DNA of 26,343 nt from SHLQ01 sp964494395. Its GTDB lineage: Bacteria; Actinomycetota; Acidimicrobiia; Acidimicrobiales; SHLQ01. A program made the position numbers and the translations under genes. This document shows positions 16,401 to 23,807 of this stretch, piece by piece (position 1 is the stretch's first letter; every line of letters starts with the position of its first letter). The notes beneath the pieces were generated by a model. It had not been told where the DNA came from. It worked only from the letters and a program-made list of their open reading frames with translations, and did not search any database. The stretch lies in NCBI GenBank assembly GCA_964494395.1, contig CAZBTI010000039.1, positions 1-26,343 on the forward strand, read 5' to 3'.

Positions 16401-17974
16401 CCGGCGACTCGATCCCACACAATGCGGGGCCGCAGTTCGGAGAACTCCTCGGACGGGTACCGCCCCGATAACAGATCGAGCACGCCTTCGAGCACGTCAT
16501 CGGACAACTCAGCAAAATTGGCCGAACTCCGAATGGTGGACATCAGTTCGTCGAGTGGCCAATCCTCAAGAGCGGTCATCGCCACGATCTGTTGGGCCAG
16601 TACGTCGAGCGGGTTTCGTGGATAGCGGGTCTCCTCGATCTCGCCTTTCAACATGCGATCGACGACAACCGCTGTTTCGAGCAGATCCGAGCGGTGCTTC
16701 GGGAACACCTTTCCCATCGAGCGGGCCCCGACCTGGTGGCCAGCGCGACCAACTCGTTGGAGACCTCGACTGACCGACCCCGGCGACTCGACCTGAATCA
16801 CCAAGTCGACCGCACCCATGTCGATGCCGAGTTCGAGGGAGCTCGTCGCCACGATCGCCCGAATGGCTCCGCGTTTCAGCTGATCTTCGATGTCGAGTCG
16901 ACGAGCCTTCGAAAGCGAGCCGTGATGGGCCTGAATTCGCTGGAATTCTGGATTGTCTACTGCGTCGATTACTGCGTCGGCATCTTGTGCTTCAGCAGCA
17001 TCCCGGCCTTGCTGGTCCTCCTCGTCCCAGATCTCGTTCAATCGACCCGCCAAACGCTCGGCGAGTCGCCGTGAGTTCACAAACACGATCGATGACGTAT
17101 GGGCTTTGATCTGATCGAGAATTCGGGGGTGGACCGATGGCCAGATGCTGGTGCGCTGCGGGCCTGCAGATGCCGGTCCAGCCATTGGTTCTTCGGTGAC
17201 CTTCCCCAACTCGGCCATGTCTTCGACCGGGACGATGACTTCAATATCCATGTTCGGCGCAGCACCGGCGTCGATGATCTCGACCGGTCGCCAACGGTGC
17301 GTTCCGTCGACGACCTCTCGTCCACCGAGGAACCGGGAAATTTCATCGAGGGGTCGTTGCGTGGCCGAAAGCCCAATCCGTTGAACTGGGCGACCAACAA
17401 GGCGTTCCAACCGTTCCAACGTGAGGCTCAAGTGCGCTCCACGCTTGGTGCCCGCAACCGAGTGAATTTCATCGATGATCACCGCGTCGACCGAACGAAG
17501 GGTTTCCTTCGCCGCCGAGGTGAGCATGAGGTAGAGCGATTCGGGTGTCGTGATCAGCAGATCTGGCGGGTTGCGAACCAACTTTCGCCGTTCATCGGCG
17601 GGGGTGTCACCGGTGCGCATCCCCACCGTCGGTACGTGCACCTGGTCCCCCAAGCGTTCGGCTGCGAGGGTGATGCCGCGCAGTGGCGCACGAAGATTCT
17701 TCTCGACGTCAACAGCGAGCGCACGTAGCGGAGAGATATAGAGCAATCGTGTCCGGTTCTCGCGCTCGGGGACGGGGCTCGTCATCAGCCGATCGATGCC
17801 GAAGAGAAATGCCGACAAGGTCTTGCCCGAACCGGTCGGCGAAACGATCAAACTGTTCGATCCTTCGGCAATATGTGGCCAGCCCAGCTCTTGAGGCGGT
17901 GTGGGCTCAGGAAACGACGTTTCAAACCACGTTCGCACGGGTTCAGAAAAGCGCTCAAGGGCAGATGACGACAC
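13457..17974 (-). CDS. lhr: Lhr-type ATP-dependent DNA helicase
   Basis: 1505 residues from GTG 17974, close to the roughly 1500 residues of full-length Lhr in mycobacteria. It is a superfamily 2 helicase: SPTGSGKT (Walker A, 45-52), DEIH (168-171), GLSATQRP (motif III), SSLELGIDMGAVDLV (motif V) and QRVGRAGH (motif VI). A winged-helix and DEAD/H-associated region follows, then a long C-terminal extension typical of Lhr. Lhr is a 3'-5' single-strand DNA translocase that unwinds RNA:DNA hybrids and takes part in DNA repair. In Mycobacterium tuberculosis lhr and nei are neighbours. Here nei is about 6 kb away on the same strand, with unrelated genes between. No frameshift or motif loss was seen. 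Confidence 0.95.
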   Translation of the reverse strand: MSSSALERFSEPVRTWFETSFPEPTPPQELGWPHIAEGSNSLIVSPTGSGKTLSAFLFGIDRLMTSPVPERENRTRLLYISPLRALAVDVEKNLRAPLRGITLAAERLGDQVHVPTVGMRTGDTPADERRKLVRNPPDLLITTPESLYLMLTSAAKETLRSVDAVIIDEIHSVAGTKRGAHLSLTLERLERLVGRPVQRIGLSATQRPLDEISRFLGGREVVDGTHRWRPVEIIDAGAAPNMDIEVIVPVEDMAELGKVTEEPMAGPASAGPQRTSIWPSVHPRILDQIKAHTSSIVFVNSRRLAERLAGRLNEIWDEEDQQGRDAAEAQDADAVIDAVDNPEFQRIQAHHGSLSKARRLDIEDQLKRGAIRAIVATSSLELGIDMGAVDLVIQVESPGSVSRGLQRVGRAGHQVGARSMGKVFPKHRSDLLETAVVVDRMLKGEIEETRYPRNPLDVLAQQIVAMTALEDWPLDELMSTIRSSANFAELSDDVLEGVLDLLSGRYPSEEFSELRPRIVWDRVAGTIRSRKGAQRLAVTNAGTIPDRGLYGVFLPDGTRVGELDEEMVYESRPGETFLLGASTWRIEDITFERVVVTPAPGQPGKMPFWHGDGPGRPIELGQALGAFVREIQGVDSEAAQSRLVERHGLDELAAANVLNFIFDQREATGVVPDDQTIVVERFRDEIGDWRVCILSPFGAQVHAPWGMALRAQLSERWGMDVEMMWADDGIVIRLPESAEEVELVDLAIDPNEIDERVVAELPGSALFASRFRECAGRSLLLPRRRPDQRTPLWQQRQRSADLLRVAAKYPSFPILLEATRECLNDVFDVPALRTVLQGLTDRSIRMVPVETSKASPFAQSLLFGWIAVYMYEGDAPLAERRAAALSLDRDLLRDLLGAEELRELLDPGVLADLELELQRLVDGRRARDGDELHDLFRILGPLDRLEIDARCTEDVDAVLNQLMADLRVIEVGIGNDRRFAASEDAGRLRDAFGVSLPIGLPAAYTDSVDDPLSDFAMRFARTHGPFVTEQFASRFAISVERADAALEALAVTGKLLRGEFRPDGTTREWVDDGVLRQLRRRSLAALRAEVAPVEKNTLARFLPLWQGVGIPRRGPDGLADVITVLQGAAVPASVLERSVLPARMASYRQSDLDALMTSGEVVWVGAGAIGSKDGRIRLAFRDQAGLLISPVDDPPDEPLHDALRSHLAANGASFWYDLVGAAQQLGLQYGDKAVLAALWDLVWAGEVTNDSLTPVRAFLGAKKSAGAKQRRRRPRVGQLQAAGPPQAAGRWSLVSTVLSPSMPATQRATAQALQLVERYGVLTREAALGEGITGGFAGVYPVLKALEERGDLRRGYFVEGLGAAQFALPGAVDRLRTSAATDFEEDSIILLAATDTAQPFGASLPWPESSGRPARAAGAHVIIVNGEACVYVDRGAKTMVGFPAAHEHTLWVDALKDIARAGHVRSVEIAKIDGEPSSDSPLAEVLTQHGFVKAYKGLTWTPDRR

Positions 17975-18136
17975 GCCGACAACCGTACTGTTGCTGTGCT
18001 GTTTGAAGCAGTTCGAGCAACGAATCGGCGAAAATGGCGGACTCTGGCGACGAATGCCCTGAAATACGGCAGAAGACGTCCGTCAACAGGGCTTTTTACC
18101 TACACAGGATCCCGCCTACCGCGCCGACACCTAGGC
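17975..18136. other. divergent intergenic region lhr / TadG-like gene
   Basis: This 162-bp region must hold promoters for both directions. The plus-strand reading frame of the downstream gene is open back to 17996, but the encoded residues look non-coding and lack a ribosome binding site. No clear promoter was identified. Confidence 0.3.
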
Positions 18137-20419
18137 GTGAACTCTTTTTCTCGCCTCCGTTCCCGGATCGACCGCTCAGACTCTGAGCGTGGTGCGATCC
18201 TTGTTCTGACCGCTCTTGTCATGCTGCTGCTGCTATTCATTGCGGCGTTCGCAACCGACCTTGGAGCTTGGTACCGCCAAGGCTCAGAGCAGCAACGTGC
18301 TGCCGACGTGGGCACACTCAACGGCATCGCCGCGTACGATCGCGTCACTCGGGCCGAGTTCGCATCGTCCGACATCAGCGGGTGGGACGAAGTAACCACC
18401 GATCCAACGCCTCAACAGCTTGAGATGATGGCTTTCGACGCTGCTGTCGACCAAATTCAGTCACTCTTGGAGACGAGTGGTCTCACCTTTAGCGCAGCTC
18501 GACCAGCGGCCATCTACGCCAGCGACCCAAACCCAACAACTATCGACCCGACCATCGCAGCGCAACGGTCCGAGATCACACTCACGGCTGATGACGGAAC
18601 ACTTGTCACTATCGTCCGCACTTGGGCACCGACGGGCGTGAACCTCGATGGAGTTACCACGTTCTCTCGAGTCATCGAGATCACTATTTCGAATGACGGC
18701 GAGCAGTTCTTCTCACAACTGCTCCGCGACGCACCGACCATTAACCGCACGGCTCAGTCGGTACTCGAAAACTGCGGCGCTGCCTGCGAGAACGAGATCA
18801 CGATTAACCCACCATTCGTTGGCTTCGAGGGCACCGGTAACGGTGACGGCTTTGCTCCGCTCCTGTTCGACCGCGACGAGAACGGCGAGTTCGACGAGGT
18901 GTGGGCAGTAAACCACCACTCCTTCGGTGGAGCTGGAAACGGCGAAGGCCAAATCATCTGCGTGTTGATCGGCGATCCAGACACCACGGGCAACCCATGC
19001 CCAGGAGGCAACATTGCCGACGGTGAAGGCAATTTCGCCTGGCGTCTGACCTACCGAACCGGTAACCGCCCAATCGAGACCTTCATCGACGGAAAGATCT
19101 ACTTCACAGCGCTCGACCGTGATGTACGAGGCGCAAACAACCTTGGAATTGCTTGCTTCGACGTTCGGGCACAGGACTACTGCGCCAACGAGTTCGTTGC
19201 GTTCTGGGAGCAGACCGGAAACTTCAACAACGGCGACCCGTCAACGTTCCCATCATCGGTCGTTGCTCATGGACCATTCGAACACGACAACCGCCTCTAC
19301 ATCTTCTCTCAAGACGGACAGGTTGCTTGCACGAACTTGAATCTCACCCCATGCACCAACACCGCAGCCAACGGACCGGTCGCTGTTACCGGAGCGACTC
19401 TAACGAGCAACCTGCCTACCTTGAACGGCGGATACTTCATCTCGAACGGCGAGCAGCAATTGAATGACGCCGGTCTCACAACAGGCCGCCTGATCCTCAC
19501 CCAGAACGGGCAGGACGGTCTGCTGTTCCGCTGCCTCGACCTGACCAACGGCGACGGCGTGGTGACATCTTGTGGTGAGCACTGGAACACCACACTCGAC
19601 AACGGTGGCGACGACAACCTGACCTTTACCCGCTTCGACACAAACGGCAACGACACCGGCGTGTGCGTCTACCACATTCAGGACCGAGTGAACGGTTGCG
19701 TCGACTGGTCCGCCGGAGCACCGACTGTCCTCTCTGGAATCAACGATGGATTGAACGATCTCCGGAATGAGTGGGGCGGAGACACCTTCACTTGGACGGA
19801 CTCGCAAGACCCTGCCAACGTGCGCACCTTCTTCGCTGGTGGTAACTCCAACCACGTTGGTTGCTGGAGCTGGCAAGACGCAGGTCCGTGTTCGGAAGGT
19901 GGATCGCAGTTCTTGGAGACCAACAACACCGCGACCGGCGGCAACGGCAACGCAAACCCATATGCGTTCGACCAGATCAGCGATCGCTGCCTTCTCGGCC
20001 TTGGCCACGACGCGGTGTTCTTCTCGTTCGACCCGGTCGGCCTTGGTGCATGCACCGACGTGACGACCACGAACCCAATCTTTCCATGTGATTGTGACGA
20101 CGCAAACGCTGGCTCTCGCTGGGGAACGATCACGATCCCGCCAGAGCTCACCAGCCAGGTCACTCGTCTTCAGGCAACGGTTTCAGATAGTGAAGATTTC
20201 ACGAACCCGAGCTCGGTAATCGACGGACTCCGTCTCGTCGATCTCCTGGCGACAAACGGCGAGCTCGATCTCACCAGCCTGAACGATCTTGCAGACGTTC
20301 CGGGCATGATCTACCTCACGCTCGAGGCCGACACGAGGCTCGTCGGCGGCGAACCGGTCTTCACCGAAGAAGAGAGAATCAACCTCTCGATCACGAGCGC
20401 ACCGACACTGACCCGGTAG
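18137..20419 (+). CDS. TadE/TadG-like anchored secreted protein with recurring cysteine-pair repeats
   Basis: About 760 residues from GTG 18137, chosen because it gives a short basic leader before the membrane segment; no good ribosome binding site is seen. The N-terminus (RGAILVLTALVMLLLLF then AAFATDLGAWYRQ) matches the TadE/TadG pilus-assembly type: one hydrophobic helix with the rest outside. An alpha/beta region follows to about residue 210. The remainder contains at least seven segments of about 45-65 residues, each with a Cys pair 8-22 residues apart (for example IICVLIGD...PCPGG, ACFDVRAQDYC, CVYHIQDRVNGC, CWSWQDAGPC). This suggests a disulfide-stapled beta-propeller. Asn and Gly are very common, as in secreted proteins. 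No Tad secretion genes are nearby, so pilus assembly is not established. Confidence 0.75.
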   Translation: MNSFSRLRSRIDRSDSERGAILVLTALVMLLLLFIAAFATDLGAWYRQGSEQQRAADVGTLNGIAAYDRVTRAEFASSDISGWDEVTTDPTPQQLEMMAFDAAVDQIQSLLETSGLTFSAARPAAIYASDPNPTTIDPTIAAQRSEITLTADDGTLVTIVRTWAPTGVNLDGVTTFSRVIEITISNDGEQFFSQLLRDAPTINRTAQSVLENCGAACENEITINPPFVGFEGTGNGDGFAPLLFDRDENGEFDEVWAVNHHSFGGAGNGEGQIICVLIGDPDTTGNPCPGGNIADGEGNFAWRLTYRTGNRPIETFIDGKIYFTALDRDVRGANNLGIACFDVRAQDYCANEFVAFWEQTGNFNNGDPSTFPSSVVAHGPFEHDNRLYIFSQDGQVACTNLNLTPCTNTAANGPVAVTGATLTSNLPTLNGGYFISNGEQQLNDAGLTTGRLILTQNGQDGLLFRCLDLTNGDGVVTSCGEHWNTTLDNGGDDNLTFTRFDTNGNDTGVCVYHIQDRVNGCVDWSAGAPTVLSGINDGLNDLRNEWGGDTFTWTDSQDPANVRTFFAGGNSNHVGCWSWQDAGPCSEGGSQFLETNNTATGGNGNANPYAFDQISDRCLLGLGHDAVFFSFDPVGLGACTDVTTTNPIFPCDCDDANAGSRWGTITIPPELTSQVTRLQATVSDSEDFTNPSSVIDGLRLVDLLATNGELDLTSLNDLADVPGMIYLTLEADTRLVGGEPVFTEEERINLSITSAPTLTR

Positions 20420-20430
20420 CGGTTTCGCTC

Positions 20431-20445
20431 GAGGCGCTGCGCCTC
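20431..20445. terminator. short GC hairpin between convergent stops
   Basis: GAGGCG (20431-20436) and CGCCTC (20440-20445) pair perfectly around CTG. It lies between the stop of the TadG-like gene (20419) and the stop of helD (20444). No T-run follows, so termination strength is uncertain. Confidence 0.45.
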
Positions 20446-22665
20446 AGACAACTGATTGAAGTACGCGAGGAAGCGGGTCGGCATGCACAATGCCGACCCG
20501 CTTTGTCGCTCTCGTAAGGGCAACGTAGAGGGCACGCATGCCCTGGCGTTCTTCGGAAACAATTCGTGACGGTTCGACGACCAACACCGCATCGACTTCG
20601 AGACCTTTCACTAACTGCACCGGCACAACCGCCACTTGACGATCGAGCCCAGAGCGGCTGGCTTGACCGAAGTCCATGTCGGCGGCCTCAAGGGCTGCAG
20701 TGAGCGGGGCCACCATCGACCGCGGCACGACAACGGCAACGTTGCCTTGGCCAATCTCGGCGAGCTCTCGCCGGATAGCGTCGGGAAGAGCAGCTTCGAC
20801 ATCATCGACTTTGGTGATGATGGGTGCGGTGCCCTCGTCACGAATAGCGACCGGCGGTTCGAGACCTGGGGCTGCTTCAGTGAGCACCTTTGCCGCCAAC
20901 GCCATTGCGGGAGCCGGGATTCGATAGCCGGTCGTGAGCTCCCGGCGAACCGGAGCGTACTTTGCGTTAGAGGGAAGTTGCTCGATCACGTCGTCCCACG
21001 AGTCACGCGCCCACGACCCGGTCGATTGTGCGAGGTCGCCAACGACGGTCATCGATCCGTTCAACGAACGGCGCGAGATCATACGCAGCGCCATCGGTGC
21101 GAGGTCTTGCGCTTCATCGATCACGATGTGGCCATACGTACGGACTTCGTCGATCGACTTCTTCCCCGGTCGGGCGCCGAGGTGCGCCCGAGCCTCGTCG
21201 AGCAATGGAGCATCGTCGAATGTCCACACGAGTGAATCGACGTGAACGTCGTTGGTTTGTGCGAGTGCCCCAAGCTCGTCAGCGGAGAAGAGGTCACGTC
21301 CGGCGGCGGCGAGCAAGGCCGGGCTTCTAAAGAGGTCGTGCAGCAGGTGCGCTGGGGTGAGAACTGGCCACATCCATTCGAGTACCTCCCGCATCTGCCA
21401 CGTGCGTCGAATGCGATCTCGCAGGACTCTCGGGTCGACCTCTTCGCGCCCGCTGTTTGCGAGTGTCGCGAAGACCTCGTTCTCGATGAACTTCCGGGCC
21501 GCGTTGTGTGTGCGGAACCGACGTCGAGCCTCTTGGATGATCATGGCGCTCTCATAGGCCGTGAGCCGCAGATTCTGGAGGCCGAAGCCGACGACAACGT
21601 CTTCACGAAGCGGGCGCTGGCGTTGACGAACCGCTTTGCGAATCAGTTCGACCATGCGAAGGTCGCCCTTGATCGCCGCTGCCTGCTCGGTGCCGAGCCG
21701 GTCGGTGCGAACCCGGGGAACGACGAGGTCGCTGAGCACGGCGAGGCGAACGCCGGCCTCGCCGAGCGACGGCAACACCTGCTCGATGTACGCGAGGAAG
21801 AGCCGGTTCGGCCCCAGCACGAGCACGCCTTGATCTTGCAAAGGGAATCGATGTGAGTAGAGCAGGTAGGCAGCTCGGTGGAGCGCCACGACCGTCTTGC
21901 CGGTTCCAGGGCCACCCTGGACAACGAGCAGACCTTGCAGGCGAGAACGGATGATCTCATCCTGTTCGCCTTGGATCGTTGCGACGATGTCGCCGAGTCG
22001 CCCGGTTCGAGCCGTCTCAAGTGCCGTGATGAGCGCACCGTGGCCCTGAATACGACGCCCACCAGCGTCGGTTGGCGCGGAAACAGCGTCAGCTGCGNNN
22101 NNNNNNNNNNNNNNNNNNNNNNNNNNNNNNNNNNNNNNNNNNNNNNNNNNNNNNNNNNNNNNNNNNNNNNNNNNNNNNNNNNNNNNNNNNNNNNNNNAGC
22201 GTCAGCTGCGATGACCGCGTCGAGTCGGCTGAGGTCGCCGAAGAACTCGTCGTCGATATCGATGAGCGTCTTGCCTCGAGTTGCGAAGTGACGACGGCGC
22301 TCCAAACCAAACGAATCGGCTCCGGTCGCCCGGTAGAACGGCTCGGCCGCAGGTGCCCGCCAATCGACGACGACCGGGTCTTGGGCTCGATCCCACACGC
22401 CGACCCGGCCGATATAGAGCGTGTCGTCGTACTCGCCACCGTGATCGATGCGACCAAAGATCAGAGAGGCATCGCCAATGTCGAGCTGTTGCAGTCGATC
22501 GACGATGTTCTCGGTGAACGCCTCTCGCTCAAATCTCGCTTGGTTGGTGCCGCCCGCGCCAACTTCGAGAGATGACGACAGTTGGCGCGCCATTTCCCTC
22601 GACTCATCGAGGCAGCCATGGGCGAAATCTAGGTATTGCTGTTCGGCTTCTAGCTCGGGGTGAAT
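20444..22665 (-). CDS. helD: HelD-family UvrD/Rep-like ATPase (RNA polymerase recycling), split by assembly gap
   Basis: A superfamily 1 ATPase related to HelD, which binds RNA polymerase and frees it from DNA. Merging the 13-bp contig overlap at the gap gives one frame of 702 residues, the normal length. The N-terminal arm begins HPELEAEQQYLD. After the merged gap come IVATIQGEQDEIIRS, then Walker A GGPGTGKT (plus-strand 21893-21916, about residues 213-220), the Walker B box DEAQDLAPMALR, VVGDLAQSTG, and the C-terminal LYVALTRATKRVG motif. The homologous N-terminus lies upstream of the first ATG (22593). The only candidate start is ATT at 22663-22665, preceded by GAGG five bases away. Some actinobacterial HelD proteins protect against rifampicin; whether this one does cannot be told from sequence. 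Confidence 0.9.
20471..20503. terminator. 14-bp perfect hairpin inside the 3' end of helD
   Basis: AAGCGGGTCGGCAT (20471-20484) pairs without mismatch with ATGCCGACCCGCTT (20490-20503) around GCACA. It encodes KRVGIVHADPLP near the HelD C-terminus. On the plus strand it sits 52 nt after the TadG-like stop and is followed by a short T-rich stretch (CTTTGT). It could therefore terminate plus-strand transcripts while being read as protein on the other strand. Confidence 0.55.
22098..22197. other. assembly gap (100 N), probably a false gap with 13-bp overlap
   Basis: The left contig ends and the right contig begins with the same 13 bases, AGCGTCAGCTGCG (22085-22097 and 22198-22210). Removing 113 positions brings both halves of helD into one reading frame. 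Confidence 0.9.
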
Positions 22666-22763
22666 GGTCGCCTCACACGGTCGTCTGCTACGCCGCTAGG
22701 CCGTTCCAGCGGGTTCATAATCCTATCTGCCGCTCTAGCCGTTCCAGCCAGCGGGGAAGCTCC

Positions 22764-22769
22764 TAGGCT
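22764..22769 (+). promoter_or_regulatory. possible -10 element of hemE (leaderless start)
   Basis: TAGGCT fits the actinobacterial TAnnnT -10 pattern. It ends six bases before the hemE GTG at 22776, so transcription could begin at the start codon. The alternative is the AAGGA at 22770-22774, which is only one base from the GTG and too close for a normal ribosome binding site. Confidence 0.3.
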
Positions 22770-22775
22770 AAGGAT

Positions 22776-23807
22776 GTGACCGCACTACCCGATTCCTGTT
22801 TCCTCGCTGCCTGCCGAAACGAACCCCACGAGGTGACCCCCGTGTGGTTCATGCGCCAGGCCGGGCGATCGCTGCCCGAGTATCGAGAGATCCGCGGGCC
22901 GGGCAGCATCAACGACGCTATTGCGAACCCCGACCTCGCGACGGAAATCACGCTTCAGCCCATCCGCCGCTACGGAGTCGACGCGGCCATCCTGTACTCA
23001 GACATCGTCACCCCCACCCACGCCATCGGGTTCGGGCTCGACGTCGTCCCTGGCGTCGGACCTGTCGTCGAAAAACCGTTCCGTTCGAGCGACGACCTCT
23101 CTCGCCTTCGCCCCCTCGACCCCGAGGCCGACACGCCGTACGTGCTCGAGACCATCGACAACCTCGTCGCCGAACTCGACATCCCGCTCATCGGCTTTGC
23201 AGGTGCCCCGTTCACCGTTGCGAGCTACCTCATCGAGGGACGACCTTCGCGGACCTATCACAACACCAAGGTCATGATGAAGGCTCGCCCCGACCTCTGG
23301 TTTGCGCTCGCTGATCGCCTCGCCGATCTTGCTATCGCGTCGCTGCAGTCGCAGGTTGATCACGGAGCCGAAGCCATCCAACTCTTCGACTCATGGGCTG
23401 GTTCGTTGAGCGCTGCTGACTACGAGAAGTACGCCATGCCATCGAGCGCCAAAGTGCTCGACGCAATCGGCGCTACAGGCGTGCCGCGCATCCACTTCGG
23501 CGTCGGAACTGGCGAACTTCTCGGCCTGATGGCCGATGCGGGCGCCGACGTGGTCGGTGTCGACTGGCGCATTCCTCTCGCCGAGGCCCGCAAGCGCGTG
23601 CCGGAGGGCAAGGCGCTACAAGGAAACCTCGACCCCGCAATCCTCGGTGCGCCTTGGGAGGTCGTCGAAAAGGAAGTCGACGCCGTGCTCGAATCGAACG
23701 GCGGCCACCCCGGACACATCTTCAACCTGGGTCATGGCGTCACCCCCGACACCGAGCCCGAGAAGCTTGAGAGAGTCGTCGAGCGCGTCCACCAGTTCCG
23801 TGCCTGA
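22776..23807 (+). CDS. hemE: uroporphyrinogen III decarboxylase
   Basis: 343 residues from GTG 22776, the usual length. HemE removes four acetate carboxyls from uroporphyrinogen III to give coproporphyrinogen III in the cytoplasm. Both family signatures are present: PVWFMRQAGRSLPEYR near the N-terminus, with the substrate-binding arginines, and IGFAGAPFTVASYLIEG (about 144-160). LYSDIVTP carries the catalytic aspartate, and the C-terminal FNLGHGVTPDT histidine motif is intact. The stop codon overlaps the start of hemY by eight bases, so the two are translationally coupled. It is transcribed divergently from helD. Confidence 0.97.
   Translation: MTALPDSCFLAACRNEPHEVTPVWFMRQAGRSLPEYREIRGPGSINDAIANPDLATEITLQPIRRYGVDAAILYSDIVTPTHAIGFGLDVVPGVGPVVEKPFRSSDDLSRLRPLDPEADTPYVLETIDNLVAELDIPLIGFAGAPFTVASYLIEGRPSRTYHNTKVMMKARPDLWFALADRLADLAIASLQSQVDHGAEAIQLFDSWAGSLSAADYEKYAMPSSAKVLDAIGATGVPRIHFGVGTGELLGLMADAGADVVGVDWRIPLAEARKRVPEGKALQGNLDPAILGAPWEVVEKEVDAVLESNGGHPGHIFNLGHGVTPDTEPEKLERVVERVHQFRA

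Noticed and set aside
21643..22593. Minus-strand frame running through the second N gap with a novel C-terminal part
   Set aside because: The apparent fusion depends on the arbitrary 100-N length; with the 13-bp overlap merged the frame continues into the HelD ATPase instead.
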